Of a DNA stretch of 60,328 nucleotides, positions 1-8,373 are shown one piece after another. The notes beneath the pieces are model-generated. The model was not told the DNA's origin. It worked only from the letters and a program-made list of their open reading frames with translations, and did no database searches. Made by a program: the position numbers and the translations under genes. The first letter of the stretch is position 1. Every line of letters starts with the position of its first letter. The stretch comes from Oscillospiraceae bacterium. GTDB taxonomy: Bacteria; Bacillota; Clostridia; Oscillospirales; Oscillospiraceae. The stretch lies in contig CACWLG010000017.1 of the NCBI GenBank assembly GCA_902761635.1, forward strand, positions 1 to 60,328, read 5' to 3'.

Positions 1-382
1 CATGGACGAGAAGTATGACGAGATCATCGCCTTCGCCGAGCTCAAGGACTTTGAGGACCGCCCCTTCAAGCAGCTCTCCTCCGGCATGAAGTCCCGCCTC
101 GCCTTCTCCATCGCCTGCCTCGTAAAGCCCGATATCCTCATCCTGGACGAGGTGCTGTCAGTCGGCGACGGGGCCTTCCGCAAAAAGAGCGAGGCCAAAA
201 TGCGCGAGGTCATCTCCGGCGGCGCGACCACGATCCTCGTCTCCCATTCGCTGGACCAGGTGCGGCAGATGTGCACCAAAGTCCTGTGGCTCCACAAGGG
301 CCGTCAGATCGACTTCGGCACCGACGTTTCGGGCATCTGCGACCGCTATCAGGATTTCCTGGACGGGAAGCTGAAGCTGTGA
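1..382 (+). CDS. ABC transporter ATP-binding protein (polysaccharide/teichoic acid export type), 3' part
   Basis: C-terminal 126 or so residues of an ABC ATPase whose start lies before the window; the ATG at position 2 is probably internal. The signature-like LSSGMKSRLAF, Walker B ILILDEVLSVGD and the switch His in ILVSHSLDQVRQMC are visible. The VLSVGD wording after Walker B and the short tail are typical of TagH/Wzt/RfbE-like ATPases, which energise export of undecaprenyl-linked glycans across the membrane together with a TagG/Wzm permease. No C-terminal carbohydrate-binding domain is present, as the protein stops soon after the D-loop region. It is followed directly by an acyltransferase remnant, so this is the edge of a surface-glycan locus lying outside the window. 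Confidence 0.85.
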   Translation, partial: MDEKYDEIIAFAELKDFEDRPFKQLSSGMKSRLAFSIACLVKPDILILDEVLSVGDGAFRKKSEAKMREVISGGATTILVSHSLDQVRQMCTKVLWLHKGRQIDFGTDVSGICDRYQDFLDGKLKL

Positions 383-780
383 GAGAGAAGCATGTCGGTT
401 TTCTGCTGTGTGAAGCCTTTTTGGTTTGGATATTTGCAGTCGGCACGAACAAATTGTCCAACATGTTTATCGTGTTAATTGCATTTATCCCGCTGTTTGT
501 TTCCTTTATAAATGGCGCCGGTTTGCTGGGACGATTGCTCAATCGAAAGATATTCGCTGCCTTAGGTAAATATGCCTATTCCACGTACGTGATGCAGCAG
601 ATATCCTTTAACATACTAAAAGTTACATTGTGGAAACGTACCCATTTTTTAACCACACATGTTTTCCTGACACTTTTAATATCCGTAGCCTTCGCGGCGC
701 TGGTAGGTGCGGCTGCCTATCATTTAGTGGAAAGGCCGTGCCTTATTCTATATCAGCGTAAAAAAACGATGAATAAATAA
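379..780 (+). pseudogene. Acyltransferase-3 (OafA/YrhL-like) C-terminal remnant
   Basis: An open frame from a possible GTG at 379 encodes about 133 residues with three or four hydrophobic segments and ends with HLVERPCLILYQRKK, the typical last helix and VERP box of acyltransferase-3 membrane O-acetyltransferases. Family members are normally 330-400 residues with catalytic residues near the N-terminus, so the active half is missing. The DNA is clearly more AT-rich than its surroundings and begins exactly at the stop codon of the upstream ATPase, as if a deletion or recombination joined the two. I call it a truncated, probably non-functional relic. It is possible, but less likely, that it is still translated as a small membrane protein. 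Confidence 0.6.
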
Positions 781-885
781 GAGGCTTCTGGCACAATCGC
801 GGCAATGGATCGCCCGAAAGCTGCTCTTAGATTCTAATGTAACTTTCGGTCCCGGAGCCTTAATTTGAACCGAAGCGCCCAAAGA

Positions 886-920
886 AGAGAGACTTCCCCG
901 ATCCGGGAAAGCCTCTCTTT
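886..920. terminator. Hairpin terminator downstream of the phosphodiester glycosidase
   Basis: AGAGAG..CTTCCCC and GGGAAAGCCTCTCT form an imperfect stem with a GATC-centred loop, followed on the + strand by a T run. It separates the acyltransferase remnant (+) from the convergent lipoprotein gene (-), so it may work in both directions. Confidence 0.6.
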
Positions 921-929
921 TTCCTATCC

Positions 930-2354
930 TCAATACGTCGACAGTGCCAGGAAGCCGAGGGGGACGCTGGGGTCCTCGACCACGGTGATGCGCAGAGTGG
1001 TGCCGGGGGCTTCGTAGTTCCAGTAGTTGGAGAACTCTGCGATGTCCGAGGTGACCACGATGTCATAGGTACCGTCGCCGTTGTCAAAGCAGCCGTCGAC
1101 GGTGATGTTGTCGGCGTTCGTGCGCCAGGTGTTGACCCACATGCGGTCCATGAGGGCAAGCTCGATGCGGTAGCGCAGCTCGCTCTCCGGCAGGACATAC
1201 TGCAGGAGCGTGGGGTAGTAATAGTCCGCGTTCGAGGTGCCGAAGTAGCCGTAATAGGCCTCCAGGAAGGTGCGGGCAAACTGTTCCATACGGGCGCTTG
1301 CCTCCGGCGAGCAGACACCGGCATACTCCTTCACCTCCCCGAGGGGGTTTTCCGGCAGGACGATCCTGTCCGCCACGCCCGCAGGCTTCACATAGCCCTC
1401 GGGCAGGGGGTTTACCAGCCAGGCGTCCGGCAGATTGCGGGTGCCGCCGGCCTGGTTTGCCGAGCGGTTCACCGCCGCGCCGTGGAGGTACATGCACGTG
1501 GAGTTGCCGCCGTCCATATTGGCGGCGTTGACGCAGCCGAACTTGTCCGCCATGATCCTGATGCAGTCGTCAAAGGTGACGCCGATGCTGTAGCCCTGGC
1601 GGCCGTCGATGGCGACCATGACGACAGCGCCGTCCGCGCGCTGGCCGATGGCGGTGCGGGCACCGATGCCGGTCTCGAGCGTGGCCGGGTCCGCCTTCTC
1701 CCCATCCAGGATCAGCGCGGGACCGAAGCAGACCGTGTCGCGGATGCCGATCTCATCGCACTCGTCGTAGCTGAGATAGCCGACCCACATGTGGTCGTTT
1801 CTGTCGAGGGCCGCAACCGGGCCGTTCTGCTCGGTGCTGAAGGTGATGCCCCGGCTGATGGTGATGCCGCTGGGGGGCCAGCCGTTTCCGCCGCCGCCCT
1901 CATCCAGGAAGCCGCCGGCGTTGATGCCGGCGATGGCGCCGTACTGCTCGGCCATGGCGTCAAGCGTCAGGCCGTAGCCGCCCCATTCGCTGGGCTCCGG
2001 CAGGGCGGTGCCGATATAGACCCGGCCCGGGTCCAGGACGATCAGGGCATAGACCGTGGCGCCCTTGTAGTGGAACTTGTAGGGGATGATGCCGTCCCCG
2101 TCGTCATCGGTGAGCACTTCGCCGACGATGGGCTCGGGCGTCGGTTCCGGTGTGGGTTCCGGAGTCGGCGCGGGTGTCGGTTCGGCTGTGGGTGCGGGGG
2201 CAGGAGCCTGATAGGCGGCGGTCTGCACGGGCGCCTGCTCCGGTGCCGGGGCCGGAGCCGCCGCCCGGCTCAGCAGCCCGCAGGCACAAAGGCCCGGCAG
2301 CAGGACCAGGGTCAGCAGCAGGACCGTGATTTTCTTTTTCTCGTTTCTTTTCAT
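930..2354 (-). CDS. Phosphodiester glycosidase family lipoprotein (NAGPA/PF09992-like)
   Basis: 474 residues. A charged start and hydrophobic segment end in a lipobox-like LCAC (Cys25), so it is probably a lipoprotein. Residues about 40-75 are a Pro/Thr/Glu spacer with PTPEP repeats, typical of surface-exposed stalks. The core, about 80-320, has the family's hallmarks: GINAGGF, the Gly-rich stretch before GWPPSG, VCFGPALILDG, RTAIGQ and NMDGGNST. The family includes the human enzyme that uncovers mannose-6-phosphate and bacterial exopolysaccharide-associated proteins, and cleaves sugar-phosphodiester bonds. About 130 residues at the C-terminus form an extra domain I do not recognise, possibly NTF2-like. 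A second family member lies at 54424-55539. ATG 2354 follows GAAAGG. Confidence 0.85.
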   Translation of the reverse strand: MKRNEKKKITVLLLTLVLLPGLCACGLLSRAAAPAPAPEQAPVQTAAYQAPAPAPTAEPTPAPTPEPTPEPTPEPIVGEVLTDDDGDGIIPYKFHYKGATVYALIVLDPGRVYIGTALPEPSEWGGYGLTLDAMAEQYGAIAGINAGGFLDEGGGGNGWPPSGITISRGITFSTEQNGPVAALDRNDHMWVGYLSYDECDEIGIRDTVCFGPALILDGEKADPATLETGIGARTAIGQRADGAVVMVAIDGRQGYSIGVTFDDCIRIMADKFGCVNAANMDGGNSTCMYLHGAAVNRSANQAGGTRNLPDAWLVNPLPEGYVKPAGVADRIVLPENPLGEVKEYAGVCSPEASARMEQFARTFLEAYYGYFGTSNADYYYPTLLQYVLPESELRYRIELALMDRMWVNTWRTNADNITVDGCFDNGDGTYDIVVTSDIAEFSNYWNYEAPGTTLRITVVEDPSVPLGFLALSTY

Positions 2355-2446
2355 CCGAAAAAAACCTTTCTCTTTTCATATTGAACAAGGGGAATGTACT
2401 ATATTTCATAAAAGAAGTCAAGCAGCAGAATGTGAACCTGCCCGCC

Positions 2447-3277
2447 TCAGCCGGGCGTCCGGCTCTTCGGGATGGAGATGGTGAGGATCAGGGAATCCTC
2501 GGTCTCCTGGCGGCGCACCCCCGCGTCGATGCCGCCCTGCTTCATCAGATCCAGGGAGCGGTTGAGGCTGTTGAGGAAGACCCGCACGTCCTTGAGGATC
2601 AGGGTACGGCGCGGCTCCTGCTTCTCCGGCGCATCCCCGGCGGCGGGGGCAGAGAGCAGGCCCTCGATGTAGTCCTCCGTCATAGCGACGGTGAGGCCGT
2701 TTGCCGCGATGTACTCCAGAGCCATACGCTGGGCGTTCGGCTCCGTCAGGCGCAGCAGGGCACGGCCGTGGCGCTCGCTCAGGCCATAGCTGCGCAGGTT
2801 TTCCAGCACGTCCCGGGGCAGCTTCAGAAGGCGCAGCTTGTTGGCCACTGCCGACTGGGACTTGCCGATGCGCTTTGCCGCCTCTTCCTGGCTCATGCCG
2901 AACATGTGGATCAGGCGGCTGAGCCCCACCGCCTCCTCGATGAAGTCCAGATCCCGCCGCTGCAGATTTTCGATGAGGGCGATGAGGCTTGCATCCTCCA
3001 TGTTCACATCCAGCAGGATGCAGGGCACCTCCTCCAGGCCCGCCATCTTCGCCGCCCGCAGGCGCCTCTCCCCGGCCACAAGCTCGATCCTGCCGCCGCG
3101 GCAGCGCACGGTGAGCGGGTTCAGGATGCCGTAGCTCCTGATGCTCTCGCTCAGCTCCTCCAGCGCCTTCTCATCAAAAAGTCTGCGCGGCTGCACGGGG
3201 TTCGGCGCGATGTCCTCCGCCGGCAGCCACACGATGTTTCCCCGCCGGACACCCGGACGGGTACGCAGTGTCTGCAT
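2447..3277 (-). CDS. ParB/Spo0J/Noc-like partition protein
   Basis: About 276 residues. The N-terminal ParB domain carries the Arg-rich nucleotide-binding box GERRLRAAKMAG and the ENLQRRDLDFIEEA motif, followed by a helix-turn-helix (MSQEEAAKRIGKSQSAVANKL is split across it) and a C-terminal dimerisation part. Members bind parS or NBS sites, hydrolyse CTP as sliding clamps, and act in chromosome segregation (Spo0J) or nucleoid occlusion (Noc). The frame opens at TTG 3283, but ATG 3277 is better placed, 7 bases after AAGGAGG. There is no parA next to it, which fits a Noc-like or second ParB rather than the main parAB locus. The gene is monocistronic here. Confidence 0.85.
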   Translation of the reverse strand: MQTLRTRPGVRRGNIVWLPAEDIAPNPVQPRRLFDEKALEELSESIRSYGILNPLTVRCRGGRIELVAGERRLRAAKMAGLEEVPCILLDVNMEDASLIALIENLQRRDLDFIEEAVGLSRLIHMFGMSQEEAAKRIGKSQSAVANKLRLLKLPRDVLENLRSYGLSERHGRALLRLTEPNAQRMALEYIAANGLTVAMTEDYIEGLLSAPAAGDAPEKQEPRRTLILKDVRVFLNSLNRSLDLMKQGGIDAGVRRQETEDSLILTISIPKSRTPG

Positions 3278-3401
3278 ATGCAAACCTCCTTATCTTGTGG
3301 TCGTATGAGGCAAGCATATACCGGATATTGTGAAAAAGCGGGCGAAAGCGCTTGACGGGCGCAATTCTTTTTGCTGCGGCAGGTCTGGAGAAAAGAAAGC
3401 C

Positions 3402-3430
3402 TTGCATGTGGATGAAAAATCCGGTATAGT
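3402..3430 (+). promoter_or_regulatory. Sigma-A-type promoter of the symporter gene
   Basis: TTGCAT, a 17-base spacer, then TATAGT. It lies about 140 bases upstream of the symporter ATG. Confidence 0.6.
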
Positions 3431-3568
3431 ATGCCTGTGCCGTTTGCTGCCTGAAGCCGAAAAGGCGGGCGCATCCATTCGGTATGGCTGCCGTTTCACC
3501 CGCCCCGGAAGGGGCAGGCGCGAAAAGCGGCAAAAAAGCAATTACTTTTCAAGACAGGAGAAAGAAAC
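3431..3568 (+). promoter_or_regulatory. Structured 5' leader of the symporter gene, class unknown
   Basis: A leader of roughly 130 bases between the promoter and the ATG. It is G+C-rich with a GCCCC-GGAA-GGGGC hairpin (3502-3515) nested in longer GCCG/CGGC pairings, and it ends in an A-rich stretch before the ribosome binding site GGAGAAAG. I looked for glycine, lysine, SAM and T-box hallmarks and found none. It may be regulatory or simply an untranslated leader. Confidence 0.25.
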
Positions 3569-4981
3569 ATGCTCACATCCATCGACAATGCAGTCAACGC
3601 TGTCAGCGGCATTCTATACAAGCCCTATGTAGTACCGCTGCTGCTGATCCTGGCTGGGGTCTATTTTACCTTCCGGCTTCGCTTTGTGCAGATCCGCCTG
3701 TTTGCGGAATCCCTCCGTGTTGTCCGGGAGAAGCCCGTGAATCTCGGCGCAACCTCCTCCTTCGGCGCGCTGATGGTCTCAACCGCGTCGCGCGTCGGCA
3801 CAGGCAATATCATGGGCGTCTCGACGGCCCTCTGCCTCGGCGGCCCCGGCGCCATTTTCTGGATGTGGCTCACGGCGATCCTCGGCGGCGCCTCCGCCTT
3901 TGTCGAGTCCACCCTCGCCCAGATCTACAAGAAACGCGACAGCGAGGGCGGCAGCTACGGCGGCCCCTCCTACTATATGGAGCAGGCCCTGGGTCAGCGC
4001 TGGCTCGGCGTGATCTTCGCCATTGTGCTGATCCTGACCTATGTGGTGGGCTACAACATGCTTGCGGCCTACAACACGCAGGACGTTTTCTCCACCTTCT
4101 CCTTCTATACCAAGTCCACCCCCGTCGTCGTGGGCGCGGTGCTCGCGGCGCTGTTCGGCTTCTGCGTCCTGGGCGGCGGCAAGCGCCTGACCAAGGTCAC
4201 GGAGGTGCTGGTGCCCGTCATGGGCGTCCTGTACGTGCTGATCTCCCTCTACGTCGTGATCCGCAACTTTGGTCAGCTTCCCGCCGTGTTCAGCCGGATC
4301 TTCCGCTCCGCCTTTGATTTTCAGGCCATCCTCGGCGGCTTCACCGGCTCCTGCGTCATGTGGGGCATCAAGCGCGGCCTTTACTCCAACGAGGCCGGCA
4401 TGGGCTCTGCCCCCAATGCCGCCGCCGCGGCGGATGTGAGCCACCCGGCGAAGCAGGGCCTTGTGCAGATGCTGAGCGTGTTCATCGACACGCTGCTCAT
4501 CTGCTCGGCCACGGCCTTCCTCTGCCTCTTCTCCGGGGTCGAGCCTGTTGCCGAGGCCGCCGGCGCCACCTATGTCCAGGCCTGCACCCGCATGGCCCTC
4601 GGCAGCTTCGGCGCGATCTTCATTGCGGTCGCGGTGTGCCTGTTCGCCTTCACGACCCTGCTCGGCAACTACTATTATAGTGAGAGCTGCCTGCGCTTCA
4701 TCATGAAGAAGGAGCCGGGCAAGGGCTTCCTGTTTGTCTATCGCGTGTGCGCAACGGCCCTGATCTTCGCCGGCGCCTGCATCTCGGCCGGTCTTGCGTG
4801 GGATTCGGCGGATATGATGCAGGGACTGATGGTCATCATCAACGTGCCGGTGATCGTGATCCTGGCAAAGCCCGCCATTGCCGCCCTGCGCGATTACGAG
4901 TGGCAGCGGCGCAAGGGCAAGCTCCCCGTCTACCGCGGCGCCGCCAACGGCGTCAAGGACACCGACTTCTGGCAGGACTGA
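3569..4981 (+). CDS. Sodium:alanine/glycine symporter (AGCS family)
   Basis: 470 residues with about 10-11 membrane helices. Family signatures are visible: GATSSFGALMVSTASRVGTGN near the first helices, GGPGAIFWMW, the GGPSYYME stretch, and RGLYSNEAGMGSAPNAAAAA in the second half. AGCS proteins (AlsT/DagA-like) import alanine or glycine with Na+. Length matches the family norm (450-500). It is transcribed alone from the promoter at 3402-3430 and ends at a strong bidirectional hairpin. Substrate cannot be fixed from sequence. Confidence 0.93.
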   Translation: MLTSIDNAVNAVSGILYKPYVVPLLLILAGVYFTFRLRFVQIRLFAESLRVVREKPVNLGATSSFGALMVSTASRVGTGNIMGVSTALCLGGPGAIFWMWLTAILGGASAFVESTLAQIYKKRDSEGGSYGGPSYYMEQALGQRWLGVIFAIVLILTYVVGYNMLAAYNTQDVFSTFSFYTKSTPVVVGAVLAALFGFCVLGGGKRLTKVTEVLVPVMGVLYVLISLYVVIRNFGQLPAVFSRIFRSAFDFQAILGGFTGSCVMWGIKRGLYSNEAGMGSAPNAAAAADVSHPAKQGLVQMLSVFIDTLLICSATAFLCLFSGVEPVAEAAGATYVQACTRMALGSFGAIFIAVAVCLFAFTTLLGNYYYSESCLRFIMKKEPGKGFLFVYRVCATALIFAGACISAGLAWDSADMMQGLMVIINVPVIVILAKPAIAALRDYEWQRRKGKLPVYRGAANGVKDTDFWQD

Positions 4982-4999
4982 TCCCATAGATATTCAAAA

Positions 5000-5034
5000 C
5001 CCGGCGATCCGAAATGGATCGCCGGGGCTTTTTC
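5000..5034. terminator. Bidirectional terminator between the symporter and VanZ genes
   Basis: A perfect stem CCCGGCGATCC / GGATCGCCGGG with loop GAAAT, then GCTTTTT on the + strand. Convergent genes flank it. Confidence 0.8.
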
Positions 5035-5067
5035 TGCCTTCTGTGTGTTGTCGCTCTGCCTCGTCAC

Positions 5068-6150
5068 TCATTCCTCCAGGATCGTGATGACCACGCCGTC
5101 CGGACCGCTGAAGCTCACGCGGCGCTGGCCGGTGTAGGGGTCCTGCTCGAAGGGGCCGGGTTCGATATCATGCTCCTGCAGGCGCTTTTTGATCTGCAGC
5201 AGGTCTCGGGCCGAGATCGTCAGATACTGTGTCTGGAGCTTGTCCGGCCGGTTGGAGCAATGGATCTCCACCTGGGAAGAGCCGAGCTCAAAGAGAAAAT
5301 CCGTCCCGAAGGAGTATTCCGGCACGATCTGTTTGCGGGGCCGAAAGCCGAGCTTGGTCACATAGAAGAAGAAAACCTCCCCCTCGTCGGTGCCCAGGAG
5401 GGTCGTGCGGGAGATGCCGACGCGGCGGGCGTAGGGATAGAGCGCGCCGTTTTTTGCGGCCGTGCGCCAGGAGCGCAGGGTGAAAAGCTCCCGCCGCCAG
5501 TTGGGATGCGTCACCACATAGGCGACCGAAATGAAGAGCAGCGTCCCGATGAGCCCGCCGAGGGTGTTGGCCAGCAGATCATCCATGTCATAGAAGCCGC
5601 GGCGGAAGATCAGCTGCAGGTTTTCCGTGATGAAGGAGATGACGAAGCAGGCCAGCACCGGCCGGGCCCAGGAGCCGCTGCGGAAAAATTCAAACACGTA
5701 CGGCAGCAGATAGCCCATGGGGACAAAGAGCATGATGTTCATATAGACCTGGGTGATGTCCTCGATCTTCACCACCCGGACATGGGAGAAGGCGCTCTGC
5801 ACCCCCTCCTTGAAGATGGCGACGATGAAATCAAAGGGGCCGTAGTCCGTGTTGATGGCGTGCTGCAGGTCGGCAAAGGGGGCGATGTGCACAAGGTACT
5901 GCTCGGAGGCGCTGCGGGAGAAGAAGACCAGGTAAGCAAAGACCATGATATACACAAAAAACACCGCAAACAGGATAAGCTGCCGGATCTTCAGCAGGGC
6001 GTCCGCCTTCGGGTTGGTGCTCAGCCCGTGGTGGAGGTTCACGCCGAGGCGCGCGCAGATGCGCCTGTCCAGCAGGGGCAGCAGAAACACCATCACCAGT
6101 ACCAGCACGGTGACGATGATATTGGTGGACAATCGGTTGGCATTCAGCAT
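5068..6150 (-). CDS. VanZ-family membrane protein with C-terminal glyoxalase/VOC-like domain
   Basis: 360 residues. Residues about 1-215 contain six hydrophobic segments and the VanZ pattern (NIMLFVPMGYLLPY, then ITENLQLIFRRGFYDMDD LLANTLGG split over two helices). Residues about 230-360 are soluble and read like a vicinal-oxygen-chelate fold: TTLLGTDEGEVFFFYVTKLGF early and VSFSGPDGVVITILEE at the end. VanZ proteins are linked to low-level teicoplanin resistance and envelope functions, though their biochemical role is unclear. The fusion to a VOC-like domain suggests a small-molecule or metal-binding sensor function, which is my inference. Start ATG 6150 follows GGGAAG. An extended -10 promoter lies just upstream. 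Confidence 0.8.
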   Translation of the reverse strand: MLNANRLSTNIIVTVLVLVMVFLLPLLDRRICARLGVNLHHGLSTNPKADALLKIRQLILFAVFFVYIMVFAYLVFFSRSASEQYLVHIAPFADLQHAINTDYGPFDFIVAIFKEGVQSAFSHVRVVKIEDITQVYMNIMLFVPMGYLLPYVFEFFRSGSWARPVLACFVISFITENLQLIFRRGFYDMDDLLANTLGGLIGTLLFISVAYVVTHPNWRRELFTLRSWRTAAKNGALYPYARRVGISRTTLLGTDEGEVFFFYVTKLGFRPRKQIVPEYSFGTDFLFELGSSQVEIHCSNRPDKLQTQYLTISARDLLQIKKRLQEHDIEPGPFEQDPYTGQRRVSFSGPDGVVITILEE

Positions 6151-6188
6151 GGCTTTTCTTCCCGTCGTTGATAGATACAGATACTATA

Positions 6189-6197
6189 ATTATAACA
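6189..6197 (-). promoter_or_regulatory. Extended -10 promoter of the VanZ gene
   Basis: On the minus strand, TG-T-TATAAT lies about 40 bases upstream of ATG 6150. No good -35 box is visible, consistent with an extended -10 promoter. Confidence 0.5.
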
Positions 6198-6236
6198 CAT
6201 TTTAACGCAGAAAACACGAAATGAACAGTGTATGGG

Positions 6237-7667
6237 TCAGAAGCCGCGGAGCGCGGCGCGGATGAGCTCCTCGGCGTCGACGGGGACGGTGGCTCCGGCG
6301 CCTGAAGCCGACTGCTCGCGCAGCATCTGCATACCGTAGCGCAGCATCTCCTCCGAGAGGGTGGTGCGCACGGTGCTGTCCTCGGCGCCGAACTCGATGG
6401 AGACCAGCATATGGGTTTCGCCGCTGGCATCCTGCGCCTCCATGGCGGTGACAAGGCAGGCGCCGGACATGTTGGTGGTGCCGGTCTTGAGGCCTACGAC
6501 GCCCGGGAGGTTATACAGCAGGGTGTTGGTGTTGGCGATCGTGACGCCGAAGCTCTCGAGCGTCACGGTCCTGAGGGAGGTGATGCGCGTCACCTCCGGG
6601 TAGGTGTCGAGAAGATAGCGCACCAGCTCGAACATGTCATAGGCGCTCATGCGGTTTTGCACCTTGGTCGCGGCCAGATTGTCCGTATAGACGGGCAGGC
6701 CGTTGCAGTTATAGAAGACTGTCCCCTCCGAGAGGCCGAGGGCCTGCGCCTTGCGGTTCATGCGCTCGACAAAGGCCGCCTCGCTCCCGCAGGTGTGCAC
6801 CGCGAGGGCTGTGGCGCTCTCGTTGCTGGAGAGGACCAGCATGGCGCACAGAAGCTCCGTCACATTCGAGACCTGGCCCGCCTCCATATAGATCACCCCG
6901 TCCGCCGTGCGGGAGAGCCTCGCTGCCTCCTCGGGGATGGTCACGCTGTCGGAGAGTTTGATCTCCCCGTCGGCAGCGGCGTCCATGATAATGATAAAGC
7001 TCATGAGCTTCGTGGTGCTCGCAATGGGCACGGAGAGCATCGGCTCCCAGGCGGTATAGATGGCGCCGGTCGTGGCGTCCCCGACAAGGCCGGAGTGGAT
7101 CTCATAATAAAACCCGCCCTCCCGCAGGGTGTCCAGGTCGATGGTGAAGCCCTCGCGGCTGTTGAGGCGCATGCTGCCGGCGGAGACCTCCAGGCTCAGA
7201 TCGAGCTGCATGGCAAGGTCCGTGAGGCTCATGAAGCAGTCCCGGTCGGAAGCGCCGGGGCTTAGAAAGCTCTGATAGTGAAGCTCCCGCCCGTCGAGCC
7301 AGATAAGATACAGAGCCAGGGGGCGCGTCGCGTATACGCCGCTGTCGGGAAAGGGCTCCCCCTCCCCGCCGATGGGCGTGTAGTCCTTGCCGGTCGTGAT
7401 ATAAACCTGGTCGTTTGTGATGCTCAGGTCAAAATGCCTGGCCGTTCCGCTGAGGGCCGCCGCCATATCCCGCAGGGAGACATAGCGGTTGTAGTCATAG
7501 CTGTAGTGGATGGTCCGGACGGTTTTGGGATCATTCCCGTCCACGGAGAGAAGCAGGTTTTCAAGCTGCTGATGGGTCACGGTCGCCTCGGCGCAGGCAG
7601 GGCGCGCAAGCGGGAGCACCAGGCACAGGACCAGCAGCAGCGCGGCAAGTTCCTTACGCACGTTCAT
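6237..7667 (-). CDS. D-alanyl-D-alanine carboxypeptidase (PBP5/DacF-like) with N-terminal copper-amine-oxidase-like repeats
   Basis: 476 residues with a Sec signal peptide (cleavage near ACAEA). All three penicillin-binding motifs are present: S217-T-T-K220 in IASTTKLMSF, S280-S-N282 in LSSNESA, and K394-T-G in LKTGTTN. It should trim the terminal D-Ala of peptidoglycan stem peptides outside the cell. Residues about 30-180 form an added region with two repeats resembling copper amine oxidase N-terminal wall-binding domains (YVSLRDMAAAL and CFMSLTDLAMQL), which many Clostridia use for cell-wall attachment. The C-terminal beta domain typical of DacA is short or absent. ATG 7667 follows GGAGGTGT inside the end of the upstream gene, a 14-base overlap that implies coupling. 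Confidence 0.92.
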   Translation of the reverse strand: MNVRKELAALLLVLCLVLPLARPACAEATVTHQQLENLLLSVDGNDPKTVRTIHYSYDYNRYVSLRDMAAALSGTARHFDLSITNDQVYITTGKDYTPIGGEGEPFPDSGVYATRPLALYLIWLDGRELHYQSFLSPGASDRDCFMSLTDLAMQLDLSLEVSAGSMRLNSREGFTIDLDTLREGGFYYEIHSGLVGDATTGAIYTAWEPMLSVPIASTTKLMSFIIIMDAAADGEIKLSDSVTIPEEAARLSRTADGVIYMEAGQVSNVTELLCAMLVLSSNESATALAVHTCGSEAAFVERMNRKAQALGLSEGTVFYNCNGLPVYTDNLAATKVQNRMSAYDMFELVRYLLDTYPEVTRITSLRTVTLESFGVTIANTNTLLYNLPGVVGLKTGTTNMSGACLVTAMEAQDASGETHMLVSIEFGAEDSTVRTTLSEEMLRYGMQMLREQSASGAGATVPVDAEELIRAALRGF

Positions 7668-8310
7668 ACACCTCCGCTCCCTCGGGTCTCAGCAGGACAA
7701 GAAACTGCCCGTCCATCAGATAGCGCACAGCCTCGCCGTCAAAGGAGATCGTCTCCCCATCGGCAAGATAGGTGCCGCTGCCGTCATACACCGCGCGCAT
7801 TTGCGAAAGCGGCGGCAGAAGGGCAGGGCCGTACTCGCGCATATAGTCCTCGGTGGACATACCGAGCACACGCCGGATACGTTCCTCGGCCTCCGCCGCC
7901 GTCTCGGGCGGGCGGCCCGAATCGGCGATGCGCAGGCGCAGAAGCTCCCGCAGGGCTTTGGCAAGACCGCGCTCGGCCGCGGTGCGGGCGCTCTCATAAT
8001 CTCCGTCCCGGATCTCGCGGCTCCAGCTCCCGTCCGGGGAGAGAGTGAGGCGCACCGTGACCGAAAGCGTCGGCAGGTACTGCGCGGCGGGGACCTGTTC
8101 GCCGAGAGCGGCGCGCTGCAGCCAGGTGTCGGCCCGGGTGCGGGCCGTGTCCGTCAGCTCCGCGCGCATCTGCCAGGCGCCCGCGAGGCGGGGATCCTCA
8201 CGCCGGCTCAGCTTCAGGGCCAGCAGCCCCGCGATCACGGCGAGCGCCAGGATCACGAGCAGCAGCAGGATCACGATGATCCGGCGGCCGCGGCTTTGTT
8301 TTTTTGTCAC
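7654..8310 (-). CDS. Membrane-anchored protein of unknown function
   Basis: 218 residues from a GTG start preceded by GGAAGGGGTG. A basic N-terminus and one transmembrane helix (about 10-31) anchor a mostly helical extracytoplasmic domain. The C-terminal part (YDGSGTYLADGETISFDGE and what follows) looks like short beta strands of a lipocalin-like or DUF-type barrel. No known family recognised. It lies between a MacB-like permease and dacF-like gene and overlaps the latter by 14 bases, so a role in envelope biogenesis is likely but unproven. Confidence 0.65.
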   Translation of the reverse strand: MTKKQSRGRRIIVILLLLVILALAVIAGLLALKLSRREDPRLAGAWQMRAELTDTARTRADTWLQRAALGEQVPAAQYLPTLSVTVRLTLSPDGSWSREIRDGDYESARTAAERGLAKALRELLRLRIADSGRPPETAAEAEERIRRVLGMSTEDYMREYGPALLPPLSQMRAVYDGSGTYLADGETISFDGEAVRYLMDGQFLVLLRPEGAEVYERA

Positions 8311-8336
8311 GGGCTTTCACCCCTTCCAGTCGGAAC

Positions 8337-8370
8337 GGGGACGGCCACGCTCTGCCGTCCCCGTCTTTTT
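8337..8370 (+). terminator. Perfect hairpin with T run between permease and small-protein genes
   Basis: GGGGACGGC / GCCGTCCCC with an 8-base loop, followed by GTCTTTTT on the + strand. The genes here run on the minus strand, where the hairpin has no T run. It may reduce read-through from antisense transcription or act as an mRNA processing/stability element. Confidence 0.45.
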
Positions 8371-8373
8371 CAA

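Noticed and set aside
3431-3568. Glycine riboswitch before the AGCS symporter
   Set aside because: AGCS genes often have one, but the paired aptamer core sequences are not present.
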